Below, piece by piece: positions 55,430 through 64,000 of a DNA stretch of 64,000 bases. The stretch is from Nectonema munidae (taxonomy: Eukaryota > Nematomorpha > Nectonematoida > Nectonematidae): positions 124,001 to 188,000 of the forward strand of contig JAUIRK010000106.1 of the NCBI GenBank assembly GCA_030549495.1, written 5' to 3'. The translations under genes were made by a program, and so were the position numbers. Position 1 is the first letter of the stretch, and each line of letters begins with the position of its first letter. Below the pieces are notes generated by a model. It saw nothing but the letters and a program-made list of their open reading frames with translations, searched no databases and was not told where the DNA came from.

Positions 55430-58200
55430 CAATGACAGACCGGTCCATAAGTGGACCATTGGCGAAAAGTGAAATCAAAATTTTTTGAAAACAAGCATTT
55501 ATTGACAAAAGAAAATAAAAGTGGTTATTGATGATAAAGGGGAAAGCAGTCTCGATGGACGTTTTTCTGGCACGCAAAGCAGCATAAAAGTGATTTTTTT
55601 TACAAACCACGCATTTTCGTTGTTGTTGTCTTGAAACGGACACTAAATAGTGCCCATTCACACTTCTAGAACTTTTAGAAAGATGAGAAGAAGGCCCTGG
55701 TTTTCTCTTGGTTTGCAAACCTTTTAATTGAAGTAAGTGTAGCGTTATTTCTCTACGGAAGTTTTTTTTTCTGTGTTTGTCCTTGCATAATCCTTCCAGG
55801 CACCAACAACCGAAACGTTTATTGCATGCATTGCCAAAGGCCACCACCATTTTTTCGCCTTTACTCTAGGCCTATAAGCAGCCAATAACTTGTCAAACAC
55901 ATCAACCCCTCCCATTCCTTGATTGTACTTGCTAATGAGGAAAGGACAGCTAACTTCGATCTTTTTCTTCTCTAAACGTGAATACCTTCTAACTGTTCCA
56001 ACAGGTTCATGCGTACAAAAGTTGGATCCAACATTCACACAAGCATTATCCCTCCATTTACAAAAATATACTCTTCCATCTGATCTATAATCGTAATACC
56101 CTCTATTTTTCTTCTTGATTTCTTTATCCTCAATCAATGGACATTTACCGGTTCTATTACTTCTAACGGTGCCTACTGCTTTTATACCTTTTTCGCTCAA
56201 TGTTTTTAAGAGGGTGTACGATGTAAAAAAATTATCAAAATAGAATGTATGTTTTAAAGGGTTTTCAATTGTTTGGACAAAGTTTTCTACAACTTGCATG
56301 CCCAATGGCATCTTACTTGAACCTCTCTCCTTACCTTGATATATGTGTAAAGACAAGGGGCAGCCAGAATAGGAACACATGCACCATATTTTATAGCCAA
56401 ACCTAATAGGTTTTCCTCTTATAAACTGCTTACACGAATGAGGCCCATAATAAGGAACTATCGATTCATCTATACTTATCTCTTCATAAAGTGAACTAAA
56501 CTTCAAAAATTTAGCGTTTAACATTTCATAAATAGGCCTTACTTTTGCCATTTTGTCTTCTAAATTAATTTTAGTATTATCGACAAGATGAAAGTACTTC
56601 TTTATTTCTCGAAATCTATTTCTCGATATTACCTGTCTCACTAATGAGACTCCAAGATCTAATTGAGTCGACCAAAAGTCTTCCTCTCTTGGCAATGTAT
56701 GATACCCCGATAAAATAACAAATCCGATAAAAATACCTATGTCCTTCCAATCTAGATCAATTACTTCGTTTTTTTGATTAGCATAAGAAGTGGATAGTTT
56801 TGCCAGTGTTTCCATGTATTCTTTTGGGAAAACTTTGAAAAAAAAATCAATAGGTTCATGAGCTACGTCTTCGGCTAGCTGAGGACAATCGACGTGTGAA
56901 TAAGAAGCTGAATTATTATCAAAGTTTTTCATTTTTTTCCATCTGCAGGTTTTATCTTGATCTTCTTCTACTTCAGGGTATGTTACTTCTATTTCTCCGC
57001 ATGTATCTTGAGGAAAAGTATCAAGCATATCATTTTCATCATTGTCTTCGGTATCGGTAACAACATTGTTTTCATCAGGAGGAAGTATAACTAAATCAAT
57101 AGGAGTGTTCCAAAACCTCATCTTCTTCTAAGTGCTCCAAAGCGGAAGATAAATGCTTGAACTTCATTTTGACGGAAAAATCAATGAAACGCAAAATAAT
57201 AAAGAAAAAAGTAGTAGTTGTATTGTAACGAAAAAAGTTGGCTCCACACTAACAAAAGTCGCTATATTTTTAGCTTTACAAGAAGAAACGGTCCAAGCGC
57301 AAGAGCAGTAAGAGAATGATAAAAAAAAAAGAGTTATTTCAAAAAATGCGGAACTTATATTATGATCTCTTCATATTCATGAAAACATATTAGCAAACTG
57401 AAATCAATTGATGATACAAAGTACAATGATACTCATCTATTCTATAATTTTTTCAACATTTCTATGACGCGCAAATTTTTTGTACGTATCATCATTATGT
57501 ATACAGTACTGCGAACATGTACCTTCACAAATGTTGATGATACAAGAATTATTGATTCAAATTCCACGCTTCACATTCATTCCTACATTATAATAAGATA
57601 TCATTATTGTATATATTTGTATGTTTAGGATGAAAAATATACTGTTTTATTATTTACTCAATTCATTTACATTTGATGTAAAGTGACATGCTAACGTCTT
57701 CACACAATAAATCAAGAGGTTATATTTTTGAAAGTACAACTCATGAAACTAAAGAAACAGATATCAATCATTATGATCAACTCTGTTGAAAAAATGTACT
57801 TTTTCATCGTTTTTTCTAATTATGTGTTAAAAGGGTATATTTCATTGTCACGATACGCCAATGGTCCACTTGTGGATCCTAAATACTTTCAAAGAATATG
57901 GCGACATATTCAAATTTATTTTTCACAGAAACACATTCGTGACAAAAATAAGGGATAGTATGTCATGAACTGTAAGGATATTTTAGAATTGCTCGAATAA
58001 TTTTTTCTAGAATTTGGATTTTTATAAAATTGACTTTTTTTACAATTTTTAATAAAAAAATTTAATTTTATTTATTTTTGTTTTATTTGTGTATCTCGAA
58101 GACTTTTCAATTGAACTTAAGAAAAAAAATGAACCTAAAATATGTTTCATTGTTTTTAATTTGGATTTTAACAATGAAGTGAAAAGTGGACCATTGGCGG
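55430..58200 (-). mobile_element. piggyBac element 3 (PGBD-type), slightly damaged
   Basis: The right end reads agtggaccattggcgg/TTAA at 58201. Subterminal inverted repeats cgccaatggtccactt occur at about 57856 (+) and, on the other strand, at about 55452-55467. The left TTAA end is missing or unrecognised. It carries one long transposase frame and its Cys-rich tail in shifted frames. Confidence 0.8.
55745..57121 (-). pseudogene. piggyBac transposase with homopolymer frameshifts
   Basis: 458 open residues from MRFWNTPIDLVILPPDENN to the end of the catalytic region. Catalytic Asp are in ISIDESIVPYYG, FYFDNFFTS and MGGVDVFDKLLAAYRP. The acidic N-terminus and FWSTQLDLGV fit PGBD2/3-like proteins. 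The frame then shifts in a 9-T run (55762-55770). After it come REITLHLLQLKGLQTKRKPG and RKCVVCKK, and a second shift in an 8-T run (55594-55601) leads to CCFACQKNVHRDCFPLYHQ, the rest of the zinc-binding tail. Both breaks are in homopolymers, so they may be assembly errors rather than real decay. Confidence 0.8.
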
Positions 58201-58439
58201 TTAAACGGTACTCCTTATTGCCTTAACTATTTAAGAGTTATTAGATGTCAGAAGAGTTGTTCAACAATATTTTTTCCGGATTATGAGAATTTACTATAAG
58301 TTAGACCTGAATCTTCCTAATATTTACAAAAATATCTCAGGTATTTATATTTAAGTCTTTGAATAGAAGCTGTTTATTCATAAAAATGAGAAGGAAAATT
58401 TTATTTTTCATACTTTTTTAAATAATAGTTTAATAATTG

Positions 58440-59860
58440 GAAAATACAAATAGACAAAATACTTTGATACATAAAACACAATGTAAATGTATTATTAAAA
58501 AAAAGTTGGTTTATTAAAAATGATTTTCAAGACTCTCTTTTGTAGTGAGAATAACTTGTACAAGTTAGCATGTCCCCAAATTAAAATGTTATATGTTAAA
58601 TGTGGTAGAAATAAAGCTTTGTAAAGTGTCAATAAAAGATTTTTGCTCAAGTAATTTTTTAAGCATTTAAGTATACCTGTAATTGAAGATAATTTATTGC
58701 AAATAAAGTTTATATGAGTATTCCATCTTAAATTATCATCCAATCTAAGACCTAATAAGCTAAAAGATTCAATAAATTGAAATCCCAAATACATTGTCGC
58801 ATCATTTAAGCTAAATTTACGATTTGAAAAGATCATTCCTTTAGTTTTAGAATTATTTACTATTAAGTCAATAGAATAGCACCATCGGTATATCTGACTG
58901 ATGTTTTCTTTAACAAATTTATAATTTTCACCAAATGAAGTGTTGGCCGAAGAAATTAGAAAAGTAATGTCATCTGCATATAATAAGAATTTACTATTAA
59001 TGTTACTCATATATATATCGTTTATATAAATTTTAAAAAATAGAGGAGCAAGGAGAGAACCTTGAGGGATACCACATTTTGATACTAAAAAGCTTGAAGA
59101 AACAGAATCTATGCATACGCATTGCCTTCTATTGATTAGATAAGAATTAACTAACTTCAACGATGATTCAGTAAATCCATATGATTTCAGTTTATATAAA
59201 AGCTTGTTAAAACAAATTGTGTCAAATGCTCGTTTTAAATCCAAGAAAACACCAATAGTATCATGCTTATTTTCAAGATTCTCAGTAATATTATTCACCA
59301 GAAACGAGTGAAAGAGCTCTGTTGAATAATTTTTCTTAAATCCAAATTGATACCTAAAATACAAATTGTGATTAATAAAGTAGCTATCAATTTGAGTTGC
59401 CATAATTTTTTCAAACACTTTTGATAATGTCGTAATTATAGTAATAGGCCTGTAGTTTGAAATTTCAGTTTTTGTTCCTTTTTTATATATTGGAGTTACT
59501 CTGTTAATTTTGAAAGCTGAAGGAAACTGTTTTTTAATCAAACATTGGTTGAAGATAAAAGTTAAAGGAAAGCAAATGTGGTTAAGTATCATTTTGAACA
59601 TATTCATGGAGATTCCATAATAATCTTCGCAATCGCTGTTTTTACATGAATTTACTGCCAATAAAATATCATTAGCATTGAGTAGTCTAAAGCAAAAACA
59701 ACTGTTAACATCTGGTAAAAAACCTTTATATTGATCATCATCACAATATCTAGGAGATATTATAAAAGACTTGTTAAATTCTTCAACAATAAGTTTCTTG
59801 TTACTACTTAATTTACCGTTGATTTGACGTTGATTTGTACCAACAGTACTATAAAAAAAT
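58440..59860 (-). mobile_element. 5'-truncated LINE (CR1/jockey-like RT)
   Basis: One open frame from about 59855 to 58495 carries an almost complete reverse transcriptase: NYRPITIITTLSKVFEKIM, VFLDLKRAFDTICFNKLL, GIPQGSLLAPLFFKIYIND and the catalytic LLYADDITFLI, then the thumb region with LGLRLDDNLRWNTHI and KALFLPHLTYNILIWG. The endonuclease and ORF1 are absent, as in most LINE copies truncated at the 5' end. The RT frame has no stop, so the copy is fairly young. The 3' end is probably near 58440. Confidence 0.82.
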
Positions 59861-59938
59861 TTTTAATTCAAAAATTCTTTGAATTCATAAACCTTACCTT
59901 CTTATTTTAACCAATTATTCTGACCTCTTAACTAAGTT

Positions 59939-60085
59939 GATAACTTTTTTATTAACTAGTTATATACAATGAGAAACAGATTTTTAGTCCAAAGCAGAAT
60001 AATCATATCCAAATTTATTATAAAAAGCAGATGAACTGAATTTTTCTGTCTTCAAATGAGGACATTCGGAAATAAAGAGACAACT
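59939..60085. repeat. Possible diverged relative of the TTAA MITE
   Basis: It contains aaagcagatgaactg ... tcttcaaatgaggacattcgg, resembling the MITE at 34223-34352 (agcagacgaagatga ... ttcccaaatgggaacattggg), with ttaac at the left. The ends are worn. Confidence 0.3.
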
Positions 60086-61015
60086 AAATTTTATTATAAT
60101 TCAACAAGAAACAAATTTTAAAATAATTTCATTTAGATTTTAAAAATGTTTATGTATTTCCTTAAAAGAAAAATATCAATTTTTGAAAATAAAATCTGAA
60201 AATTTTCCACATTTGTTCCAAAATTCACTAATATTCTCAACAACAGAAGTTGTATAAAAAATTTTTTTATATGCATTAAATTTGGATAAAAAACATAAAT
60301 TAACAAAATTGATATTGAGTAAAAAAATCAGTGCTAACGGGACATATCTGGTGCCCAATATTTAAAGTTATTTGAAAAAAAACATGTTTCATGAAAAAAA
60401 GTATTAGCTTGCGAACGATGTTATTGAAAGTACGTCGAATATATTACATCTAAGTTTTACGTCATATATAAAGTATATAATTAAAAGAAACACACGAAAA
60501 AAAGAAAATGATAGCAAGGACGATCTGGTAAGTTGTGATGTGACGTCAAAATCTTGAATTGCAGCCAGAATATTGATTATTATCCTACTCATGACATGCA
60601 TGCATCAACTCGATGTGAAATAATGAAGGTTAATGGTATTTGTTTGTAAATAACTAAATTTGACCCGCTCGGCACTTGCAGGAGTTACATATGTTACACT
60701 TTCAGCATACAAACAACTTTATTTACGACCCATATGTGGGATTTTCGGCAATAAGAGGGCAATAATTTTTCTTTATCTGAAGTGATTGCATTCATGCACT
60801 TGTGATAAATATATAAACGAAGTGCATGATGATTCGTAACAATTTTTTGATTGCACTTGAGATATATGTTTGTCCTTGCATGTTGATAATTTTCATTTTT
60901 GATCACTGCAACTTATCGTTAGTATACTAGCATTTTCTTAGAAACGCTTACACTGTCATTTTCTTTATACTGTTTTTTCTGATAGGTAAGAGTTTTTAAA
61001 TTTCTGTGTTTAATT
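60086..61015. other. No gene recognised
   Basis: AT-rich, short frames only. It may include the 5' flank of piggyBac element 4, but no TTAA end with inverted repeat is identified. Confidence 0.4.
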
Positions 61016-61019
61016 GTGA

Positions 61020-63555
61020 GTTTTTGTAGTATGTCTTGTATTAGAAATACTAGAAAAAGAAAAAATGAAGGTTCGTACAAAGATGTGTCTGCGCTGAAGA
61101 GCAACAGATTTTTGCTAACATATTTCAAATATTCCAAGATCAAGATTTTTCACCATCAAAATCATCATCTAGTGAAAGTGATTCTGACTCAATCTATGAA
61201 AAACTTTGTTCATCAGAAAAGGCTGAAGTTTCCAAAGAGTTAGAAAACAACGACTTCAATCAAACTACTAGAAGTATTGGAGAGAATCTTGGGCGTAGAT
61301 TTTTGTTTTCCATTAATGACTGCCTAGATGAAAATAGATTTGATAAAATTCCTAAACAGATAGAGAAAACTTTTAAATTTGTAATGAAAGCTAGTTCTTT
61401 AGAAAAACAAGGAGGGATAGTCGATAGAGAACTTTTATGGTCTACTGTTACAATAGAGAAAAAATTGATGATGTTAGGTATCCCATGTACGGGTCGTAGA
61501 CAGAAGAATTGCATGCGTATATAGGTCTGACTTATTTAAGAGCTTTGTTCAAGCAAAACTATCTCAGGGTGAAATTTTTGTGGTCAGATTTAAGTTGCCC
61601 TATATTTGCTTGAACCATGAGCATGAAGAGATTTTACTTTTTGAATAAGCATTTGTGTTTTGATTTAATATCGACGAGAGAGGAAAGGTTGAAGTTTGAT
61701 AGATTTGCTGCATTTCGTGATTTTTTGAAATGTTTAATGAAAACTGTTGTAAATGGGTCAATCTAACTTCTTTTTTAACAATAGATGAATCTTTGTATCC
61801 ATCTAGGACTGCTGTAAAATTTCAAGTATATAGCCCACTTAAACCAGCAAAACATGGACTGTTATTTAGATCCCTTTGAAGTGTTGAATATGCCTTCACA
61901 TACCAATCAAACGTTTATGCTGGTAGACCCATTAAAGGTGAAGGCCCATATTATGCAAACAAAACTGAGGAAACTGTTAACCTTTTTACCTTAACTTAAT
62001 TTTAAAACCTTTAAAACGTCGTTTTTTCTGTGTCTTCCCCGAACTTTCTTTTCCTTGCTTTTTGAAAAAGATATAAATGGAAAACAAATTTTTTGGTTGC
62101 AAAAAGCAATTATTCCTTTCTTGTGTTTTTGCTTTTGCTTCTTTTTGTTCTCTTTGGCAGGAAAAAAGCATCCGAGGGGCCGTTTGTTGGTCCTAATGTG
62201 TCTGGTTGGGGGGTTTTCTGTTCTTTGGTTTCTTTTTTTTTCCCCCTTTGTTGGTTTTTGGGCGTTTGGTTGGTTTAAATAATTAAAAAATTGGGGGGTT
62301 TTTACCTCACTTTTTTTGTATCGTCTTTTTTGCCAAGTCCTTTGGATTTTACTTTTGGTTTGTGTGTGGGGTGGGTGTTGGTGGTTTTCCTTTGGTTTGT
62401 CGGGGGGGGTTCCTGTGGGTTTTGTTCGGTTAAGTGGGGTTCCTTTCCTTTTCCCCTTCTTTTTTACTTTTTCAGAAGAAAATAGTTTTATTAGGGTATT
62501 TCGTTTGCTATGTTTTGTCTTTTTTTTTTGTCCTGGTTGTCGTCTAGTTCGTAAGTTCTTCTCTATTTTATCACTGTTCTCCGTTCTTTGGTTAGTCCTG
62601 TGTTTTTATAAATTCGTGTTTCTCTTTTGCTCCCTTTTCTTCCTGTTTCTTTCCTTTTTTTGGTTAAATTTTTTTTTGTTTTCGTAGAGTTAAGGGTATT
62701 TTAAATCAATTTGATCTTAAAAATATAGTAAGATAGAAGGTAGAAATATTAATTTAGATAAGTTCTACACATCTTTAAAATTAATTGAATGGTTGTTTAA
62801 GGAAAAAATAACTTGTTTAGGAACAATTATGCCTACAAGAAAAGGTGTTCCTAAAGAATTTATCTCAATGGCTGATAGAGAAAATGTTTCCTACAAAGTT
62901 TTGTGGGAAAAAAAACATTTTTAAATCGTTAAGTTTACATAGTTATGTAGTAAAACGGGGAATAAAAACATTTTATTCGCTTCATCAATGCTTCCCATTC
63001 TAGGACTTTCTAAAAATGAAGTAAAAAAACCTGCTTAGTATAAATTGTATGACTATACAAAAAGTGGAGTTGATATATTCGACCAGCGTATTTCTTATGT
63101 TACGTGTATAGAAAAACTAAAAAATGGACCATAAAAGCTTGGAGTTTTATACTAGATACAGCAAGAGTTAATGTGGGAACTGTTTTATGTTTGAAAAACT
63201 CAACGGATCCTATAAAAATTGATACATTTTCTTTTAGCGTAAAGCTCGTTATGTCTTTAGTGTATCATTATATAAAATCAAAACCTAGTTGTGAACTTTC
63301 TACTAGAATAAAATCAAATATCTCAACTATTTGTGGCTCATCAGATAGTACACCTCAATCACATAGCACTAATTTTTTGGAAAAAAACTGGACCGGTTAG
63401 AAGATGTGATAACTGTTTAAAGTCTATTTCTGGAAACAACTACAAGCAACTTAAAGACAAGTTGGAAAAAATTAAGCAGCAATGTCAGAAGTGTGGTAAA
63501 GCCTGCTGCACTGATCATTGTACATGTATTGATTGTTTCAATCAAAAATCTTGAT
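61020..63555 (+). mobile_element. piggyBac element 4, decayed and interrupted
   Basis: Transposase remnants in order: NKHLCFDLISTREERLKFD (61650), TIDESLYPSRTAVKFQVYS (61785), LKPAKHGLLF and VYAGRPIKGEGPYYANKTEE (61915), then after an interruption NINLDKFYTSLKLIEWLFKE and GTIMPTRKGVPKEF (62740), YKLYDYTKSGVDIFDQRISY (63040), and a Cys-rich tail RRCDNCLKSIS ... QCQKCGKACCTDHC (63400-63550). The three catalytic Asp positions are still visible (TIDES, NLDKF, GVDIFD). Many frame breaks and a 0.7-kb insertion make it dead. Confidence 0.8.
61990..62695. other. G+T-rich insertion of unknown origin
   Basis: A block with very few A and C on the + strand (about 62100-62690), unlike everything around it. 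It interrupts piggyBac element 4 between two transposase motifs that are normally adjacent. TTAA occurs close to both edges (about 61993 and 62691). Several open frames of 60-120 residues exist, but they are low-complexity F/L/V/G/W/C strings and match no protein I know. Confidence 0.55.
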
Positions 63556-63799
63556 CATATTTTTGTTGTTATTGATTAAGTAATTTTCATTATGTTATTA
63601 CCGCATTTTTTGTACTTTTTTAAATAAATTACATTCATGTTTCAGCTTATGTCTACATGTATTTTCTTTATATCTTCAAATACACAACTTTTTGATAAAA
63701 AAAATTATCTACTTTTTTTATTCAAACTTTGTAAGAGTTGAATAATCTGTACCCAAATAAACTATGACCCATTGATTATTAAGCCAATTCTCGAAAAAA

Positions 63800-63900
63800 T
63801 AGGTTTTTACATAATTTATCGAAATGTCGAAACAATCTTGAAATCCGATCATCTCTGGTTCGATTCCAAACTCTTCCCAAATTACTCTAACTTGATACAA
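63800..63900 (+). repeat. Possible tRNA-derived SINE fragment
   Basis: A good B box (ctggttcgattcc) lies at about 63854-63866, with gaaatgtcgaaacaatcttg upstream. This resembles the anticodon-side words of SINE family A. The rest is unclear. Confidence 0.35.
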
Positions 63901-64000
63901 GCGACGCATTAGTGCTTTATTGATGAAAATACCATACCACCTTTAACCTTTTTATTCTATGTTATATACAAAATAGGCAATTATTAGAAAAATGAAAAAA

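Noticed and set aside
62093-62687. Open frames of 61-123 residues that look like membrane proteins
   Set aside because: They arise from the G+T-rich composition, which encodes F, L, V, G, W and C in any frame; several overlapping frames are open at once and none matches a family.
63718-63909. A 63-residue - strand open frame (MRRLYQVRVIWEEF...)
   Set aside because: It overlaps a B-box-bearing tRNA-like stretch on the other strand and matches no protein family, so it is most likely a chance frame across a SINE.
1-64000. CRISPR arrays, rRNA genes, bacterial operons, or intact LTR elements
   Set aside because: None seen. The spliced animal genes and transposons show a eukaryotic nuclear sequence; the tandem array at 2945-3807 has units far too long for CRISPR, and no long terminal repeats with polyprotein were recognised.

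Overview
This is AT-rich animal nuclear DNA. The genes are spread over small spliced exons, and most of the space between exons is transposon debris. I recognise three host genes from their conserved proteins. (1) A KLHL8 (Kelch-like 8) orthologue runs on the + strand from 8390 to 26309; nine coding exons join into a 607-residue BTB-BACK-Kelch protein. (2) A proteasome beta-4 subunit gene (PSMB2) runs on the - strand from 46960 down to 36726; six exons with matching phases give 211 residues. (3) RPA3, the small subunit of replication protein A, lies on the + strand at 54396-54740 as one uninterrupted exon of 114 residues. The R1-group LINE, the Penelope-like element and the mix of piggyBac, hAT and pogo elements suggest an arthropod, perhaps a chelicerate. 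I cannot fix the species.

Layout. 1-8300 holds no host gene. It carries a tandem repeat array (2945-3807) whose reverse strand encodes compact type I hammerhead ribozymes, and a decayed Penelope-like element (5330-6870). 8327-26406 is KLHL8, with a start-overlapping uORF, a 58-bp intron and a GC-AG intron; its introns contain SINEs, a LINE scrap and a decayed ORF of a widespread uncharacterised invertebrate family. 26877-35303 is one hAT element on the - strand with an 8-bp target-site duplication. Three TTAA-type insertions interrupt it: a decayed piggyBac, a nearly complete piggyBac, and a 130-bp piggyBac-type MITE. 36726-46960 is PSMB2; its introns hold a SINE, a second hAT, a long foldback and a pogo element with both inverted repeats. 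47142-51430 holds a tRNA-headed SINE next to an R1-group LINE, and the two share a 3' tail. 51551-53310 is a third hAT relic. RPA3 follows, then a piggyBac relic (55430-58200), a 5'-truncated LINE (58440-59860), and a fourth piggyBac relic (61020-63555) interrupted by a strange G+T-rich block.

The three host genes have no evident functional link to one another beyond general housekeeping: ubiquitin-ligase adaptor, proteasome and DNA replication. The most unusual item is the hammerhead-bearing repeat array. It resembles the ribozyme-containing satellites and retrozyme-like repeats known from other animals. The nested hAT/piggyBac cluster, the LINE-SINE pair and the GC-AG intron are the next most informative. 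All calls come from reading the sequence; no database search was run.
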